A stretch of DNA of 64,000 nucleotides from Trichuris trichiura (taxonomy: Eukaryota; Nematoda; Enoplea; Trichinellida; Trichuridae): positions 806,001 to 870,000 of the forward strand of contig JBAJFE010000061.1 of the NCBI GenBank assembly GCA_037903355.1, in the 5' to 3' direction. Made by a program: the position numbers and the translations under genes. Below, in pieces: positions 60,193 to 64,000 of the stretch. The first letter of the stretch is position 1. Each line of letters opens with the position of its first letter. The notes under the pieces were generated by a model. It was not told where the DNA came from. It made no database searches and saw only the letters and a program-made list of their open reading frames with translations.

Positions 60193-63100
60193 TTATACGT
60201 CATTCACATGTTTTGATATCACCTTCTTCATCCAGTCTAGATATCTTGAAACTTTTGTAAATACTGCGAATTCTTCCATTTGACGCAAACAAGACACGTC
60301 AACACTGAACGATATTATTCCATAGAGAACATATTTGTTGTCTTTTAAACAGGCCAATGGACCACCTGAATCTCCCTGAAAGAGAAAACATTGTTATTCA
60401 GCGACGCGGCAGCAACGAAAAAGATGAAAGAGCTTGCATCAGGTCGAAATGCACCTGAGCTCCCTTTCCATTGTCAAATTTCGATTATTAGTGGATTGCG
60501 TAAATAAGGCGTGTATTTTTACTTCTACTGTATAGGGCAGTGAAAGAGCAATTAGTAAACATCCAAACCAACCTCAGCGCTTCCACCTAGGTTCATACGG
60601 TGGCACAGCATATTTTTTTCCTTGTATCCGGAATAATGAATTTTACCATCGTACATCGATACTTCGAATTGTTGCAATTCTTTCGGATTCTGCCCATTTC
60701 CTGCGTAAAACAAGCTTACAAAATACTATACCCGGAGGGTTATAAATAAGCCAAATCGATCATCTGTAGCGTGCATTTACTTACAGATAGCATATAGCTT
60801 TTTGTTTAATCGATTACTTGTAGCAATGTGTTCACAGTCGACTATTTATGCATACATATATACGCGATAGTGTTGCTACAAAGACTGCAACTCACCTATA
60901 CTGCCCCATCCTGTTACAAAACATCGACCTTTATATGGAGGGAATTTTTCATCTATGGATGGAAGGCAAATTCCCTGAATGTACTTGTTGTAATTCACTT
61001 TCCGGTCTAACTTTAATATGGCAATGTCATCTTTTTTGTTAAACTCGTGGAATATGCCAGGAATTATATGAGTCACTGCACGCTTCTGGCGGGTATCTTC
61101 TGGGCCTTTTAAATAATGGACTCCGAAGTAAACGTCTACGTCTTCTGGATTGGCAAGTGGCACTGCAACTTTTGGATTCCTGAAAATCACTCAACGTCAC
61201 AATTAGACCAGCATAACAATCAACTTTACAATCACTTCAAATTCAGTACTCGATCGTATTAAGCTTGGCATTAAAATTCGAACGTTTTATGGAGGTACAA
61301 ATAAACAGTAAGCTGAAATAAACATTTCGTAATATGTCGCAGTAGATTTCAGCAACATTTCAATATTTGGTTTACCTGAAGTTTCTACATTTCAAATCAT
61401 GACTGTGCCATTCATTGTAATAATAAAAATAATAGTAGTGCAGCCTTTACGAAGGCCATTTCTGTCCAGATTAATGCGGCAATTTTACTCAATTAAAAAC
61501 TTAACGGCTTGAAGAAATATTGAACATACCGGCGCTCAGTAAATTTGAAAATGCGTTACAGGTGGAAAGGTATTACAACTTTCAGAAAAATAAACAACTG
61601 TCCATGCGCGAAACGTGATGGTCAATTTATACGGTTTAGCCGAGTAGCGGAACGGTAACATGCTCACTTTTTAATCAAACGATTTACATGGTACGCCAGC
61701 TCTTCCCAACGTGATGTGGACTTTCCGAATTGATCTCTGCAAGCAGAATACACGTACAGTTCAGAAGTGAACAGATAAGCTGACTGAGGGAATTTTTTAC
61801 AATTTCGTGTATAAAAGGTCTTTCTGTTCGTGAACTGACTCTGCACATTAAAAAGCGACCTTCTTCGGAAAGGACTACTAATAAATCGTCTTTTTCCAGC
61901 AAGCATTTAAAATATCGGAAAATGACTTTTGCAAGGCAAAGTGATCAGTGAAACTAAACAGACTATAGAACATTAGCACTATTCAGGTAACAGCTAGATT
62001 CAAAAAACGCAATTTTGAGCAGATAATCTTCAGAAATAAACAAACACAGAAGTGCTAAAAAATTTTAGCAAAATTAATTTAAAGGATTAATTTGTCCTTT
62101 CTCACGAAACGTGTGTCCTGTTTGCAGCGCAATAAACTTTTAATGTTCGCAGCTTTCGGGCCGCGCTTGACCCGTCCTCAGCGGTATTAAAGAAAGACGG
62201 AACGGGACTTGCGCCTCCTGATAGCTATGGACATTAAAAGATTATTGTACTCCAAACGAAAGACGCATTCCGTTAGAAGAAACAAATTAATGATGATAAC
62301 GTACAGTCTAGTACTAAAAATCCATGTGTTGAAATAATTGTAATTTAAAAAATGGTTGAATCGCTTATATTAAGGATGTCTTAGCTTAAAGTAGAGACAT
62401 GGACAGAAGCGAAGCTAAAGTAGCGCAAAAATTGCTTCCGCTAGGCAGTAGCACTGAGCTGATTCCATCTCGATCATCAATCAGTAGTAATACTAAAAAT
62501 TTAGAAAACATAAAATTACGTGTCAATGACGCAATGGGCAGCGGTGAGAACTAGATCTGAGGAGTTGCGATCGTCCCAGTCTATAAGGCTGCCCCCGCAC
62601 TTGGATACCAAGCCATTTATGGTAATATAAATCAGTGCCTGCCACGGATGAGAATGCGGTACTGCGTTAAAACCACGAATAATGCGATTGGTCCATTTAT
62701 ATTCAGGAGATGGATCAAAGTAAGGTTTCCCACAGATTGCCTAAATGGAGAACAATTTGGTCAGTTGATGAACTCAGAACAAGTTTACGCTGGCCGAATT
62801 GCATACATGCATGTTAATACATTGTAGGTTTCTTTAACATTTATATTTTCCCAAATGAGACCTTGGATTAATTAAGACTTCGAAAGAGAAAGGACGTACA
62901 ATCTAGTTAGTGATTCTTGTTATTAGTTCAGCTAGGCTTAACATGCATTTGGAACTATAATAAAGCAATTATTGCAGCTAAGGAAAGAAGTTGTCCGTTG
63001 CATATTCCGATACAAAAGCTTTGAAAACCTAACTCGAATGATTAAAGCAGTATGAAAGTGAATTACTCAATAGCTGAGAAAATTAACCTTTAATGTGCCT

Positions 63101-63388
63101 GAAGGTGAATTCTTTGTTCATCCGTCACATAGGTAGTAGTAAAAGCTAAAGCTTAAGCCACTAAAACATTAAACCGACCGTGCTGCTATGTTTATCGTAC
63201 ATTGATTAGAACGACGTCGTATTAATATTAACAAATATGGAAACGATATCGATAACCGTGCTTTTTCTATATCTGAGCGATTATTCGTTTACAGTTAAAA
63301 ACACATGCAATCAGCTTACTTCACTACATTTACGGAACAAGACTACAAGGAGGATAGTAATCAATAGAACGTGGCTTCGAAATTGCAT
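60193..63388 (-). CDS. Secreted chymotrypsin-like serine protease M7 (array copy 7)
   Basis: Exons 63320-63388, 62520-62740, 60896-61179, 60573-60700 and 60193-60375 give 885 bp, 294 residues. The signal exon starts MQFRSHVLLITILLV. Activation site R|IIRGFNA; His57 in LTAAHC; Asp102 in DDIAILKL; CFVTGWG; Ser195 in GDSGGPLAC. The segment before Ser195 is LCHRMNLGGSAE, and the exon 5 Cys is present (DVSCL). The donor of exon 3 is GTGAGT, whereas the sisters have GTAAGT or GTAAGC. It groups with M4 and M6 in exon 3, though its pocket loop is of the M2/M5 kind. Intron 2 holds a decayed fold-back remnant at 62090-62345. Confidence 0.9.
62090..62345. repeat. Decayed fold-back family remnant in intron 2 of M7
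   Basis: On the minus strand it has CCGCTGAGGAC-GGGTC...GGCCC-GAAAGC, the family core with G at the variable seventh position. It is followed by drifted arm and tail sequence (aacgtacagtctagtac). It occupies the same place as 40205-40430 in M4. Confidence 0.65.
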
Positions 63389-63599
63389 TTTGACAATGTT
63401 AATGGAACATAGCTGCCAGCCTTTTAAAACAGAACACGCGAGAAGAGCCTTCATGAAATGCAGCGCCCTGACAGAGTACACATATGCCTCAATAGGTTAT
63501 GCTGCACTGGTCGCTGCTGCTGTTTAAACATGCAAAGACGGTTAGTTTCTTAACTATCTAACTATGTATCAATCCTTGATATCAGTACAATTTTTCTTA

Positions 63600-63700
63600 A
63601 TAAGGGCTCATCCGTCCGTTGGTAGAGCAGCTGTTTCGTTCAATTTACAGATACCAGCACAACAAATAAACGGGAAAAACCGTAGAAGATCAAACACTAA
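63600..63700 (+). repeat. tRNA-like-headed repeat fragment (unit 7)
   Basis: Carries ctcatccgtccgttggtaga and aacgggaaaaaccgtagaag. It is at the same position relative to M7 as 41690 is to M4, so it was duplicated with the unit. Confidence 0.5.
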
Positions 63701-63813
63701 GAAACTCCAATGAGCAATATACTAAGTGAAATGGTTATGCCTCATTCCCTCAGGACAGTAACTTACTTCCTACAGGCCAAATACTTCAGGTTTGTACTCA
63801 AGTGTTACGTCAT

Positions 63814-64000
63814 ATGTTTGCACTGAGACGGCTGCTCTTTAATTTCTTAGCGATATTCGTGATAGCAGGTGTTTCGTTTTTCAGAGCAACGAATTTCATA
63901 TTAGAGACAATGCACGTGCTCCACATTATTCTGAGGCAAAATAAAAACGAAATTCCCAAATACCTAACTGGTTCCACGCAGCTATCCCAGTTTTATTATC
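63814..64000 (+). CDS. Small putative secreted protein, array-associated, cut by window edge
   Basis: Starts MFALRRLLFNFLAIFVIAG and stays open for 62 codons to the window end, matching 41897-42136 closely. Coding status is uncertain for the same reasons as the other copies. Confidence 0.35.
   Translation, partial: MFALRRLLFNFLAIFVIAGVSFFRATNFILETMHVLHIILRQNKNEIPKYLTGSTQLSQFYY

Overview
The window looks like nuclear DNA of a compact, AT-rich invertebrate genome. It has split genes with GT..AG introns, a five-exon S1 protease family, a C2H2 zinc-finger gene with 50-56 bp introns, Tigger/pogo, mariner and Ty3/gypsy fragments, and no bacterial-style operons. Very short introns beside an expansion of secreted chymotrypsin-like proteases recall Trichinellida nematodes such as Trichuris. 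That assignment is an inference and was not searched.

Layout. Positions 1-9222 hold two divergent secreted serine proteases on the minus strand: A, cut by the left edge, and B, complete. Positions 11473-12870 hold a minus-strand C2H2 zinc-finger gene. Positions 16244-20167 hold protease P, the only plus-strand protease. From 19979 to the right edge the DNA is a tandem array. Seven complete minus-strand protease genes (M1-M7) repeat every 5-8 kb, each with a signal-peptide exon and four further exons. The pieces between them are also repeated: a small plus-strand ORF with a signal-peptide-like start (its 37422 and 49550 copies are broken), a dead piece of the zinc-finger gene (minus) and a dead copy of the last exon of P (plus). 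I rebuilt exons by hand from reading frame, splice sites and alignment between copies. All complete genes close in frame and keep His57, Asp102 and Ser195.

Mobile DNA explains most size differences between units. Examples are a solo LTR with a 5-bp target duplication inside M1, two mariner-derived insertions shared only by M2 and M3, a decayed 2.56-kb Tigger element between M5 and M6, and Ty3/gypsy gag and reverse-transcriptase fragments. There is also an unusual family of fold-back elements with 12-15 bp target duplications, a shared 3' tail that can fold as a hairpin, and arms carrying a hammerhead-ribozyme-like core.

The proteases are predicted to be secreted zymogens with chymotrypsin- or elastase-like rather than trypsin-like S1 pockets. 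They share a changed cysteine pattern, lacking Cys168 and Cys191 while keeping Cys182 and a Cys near 220. The fold-back family and the cysteine rearrangements are the observations most worth following.
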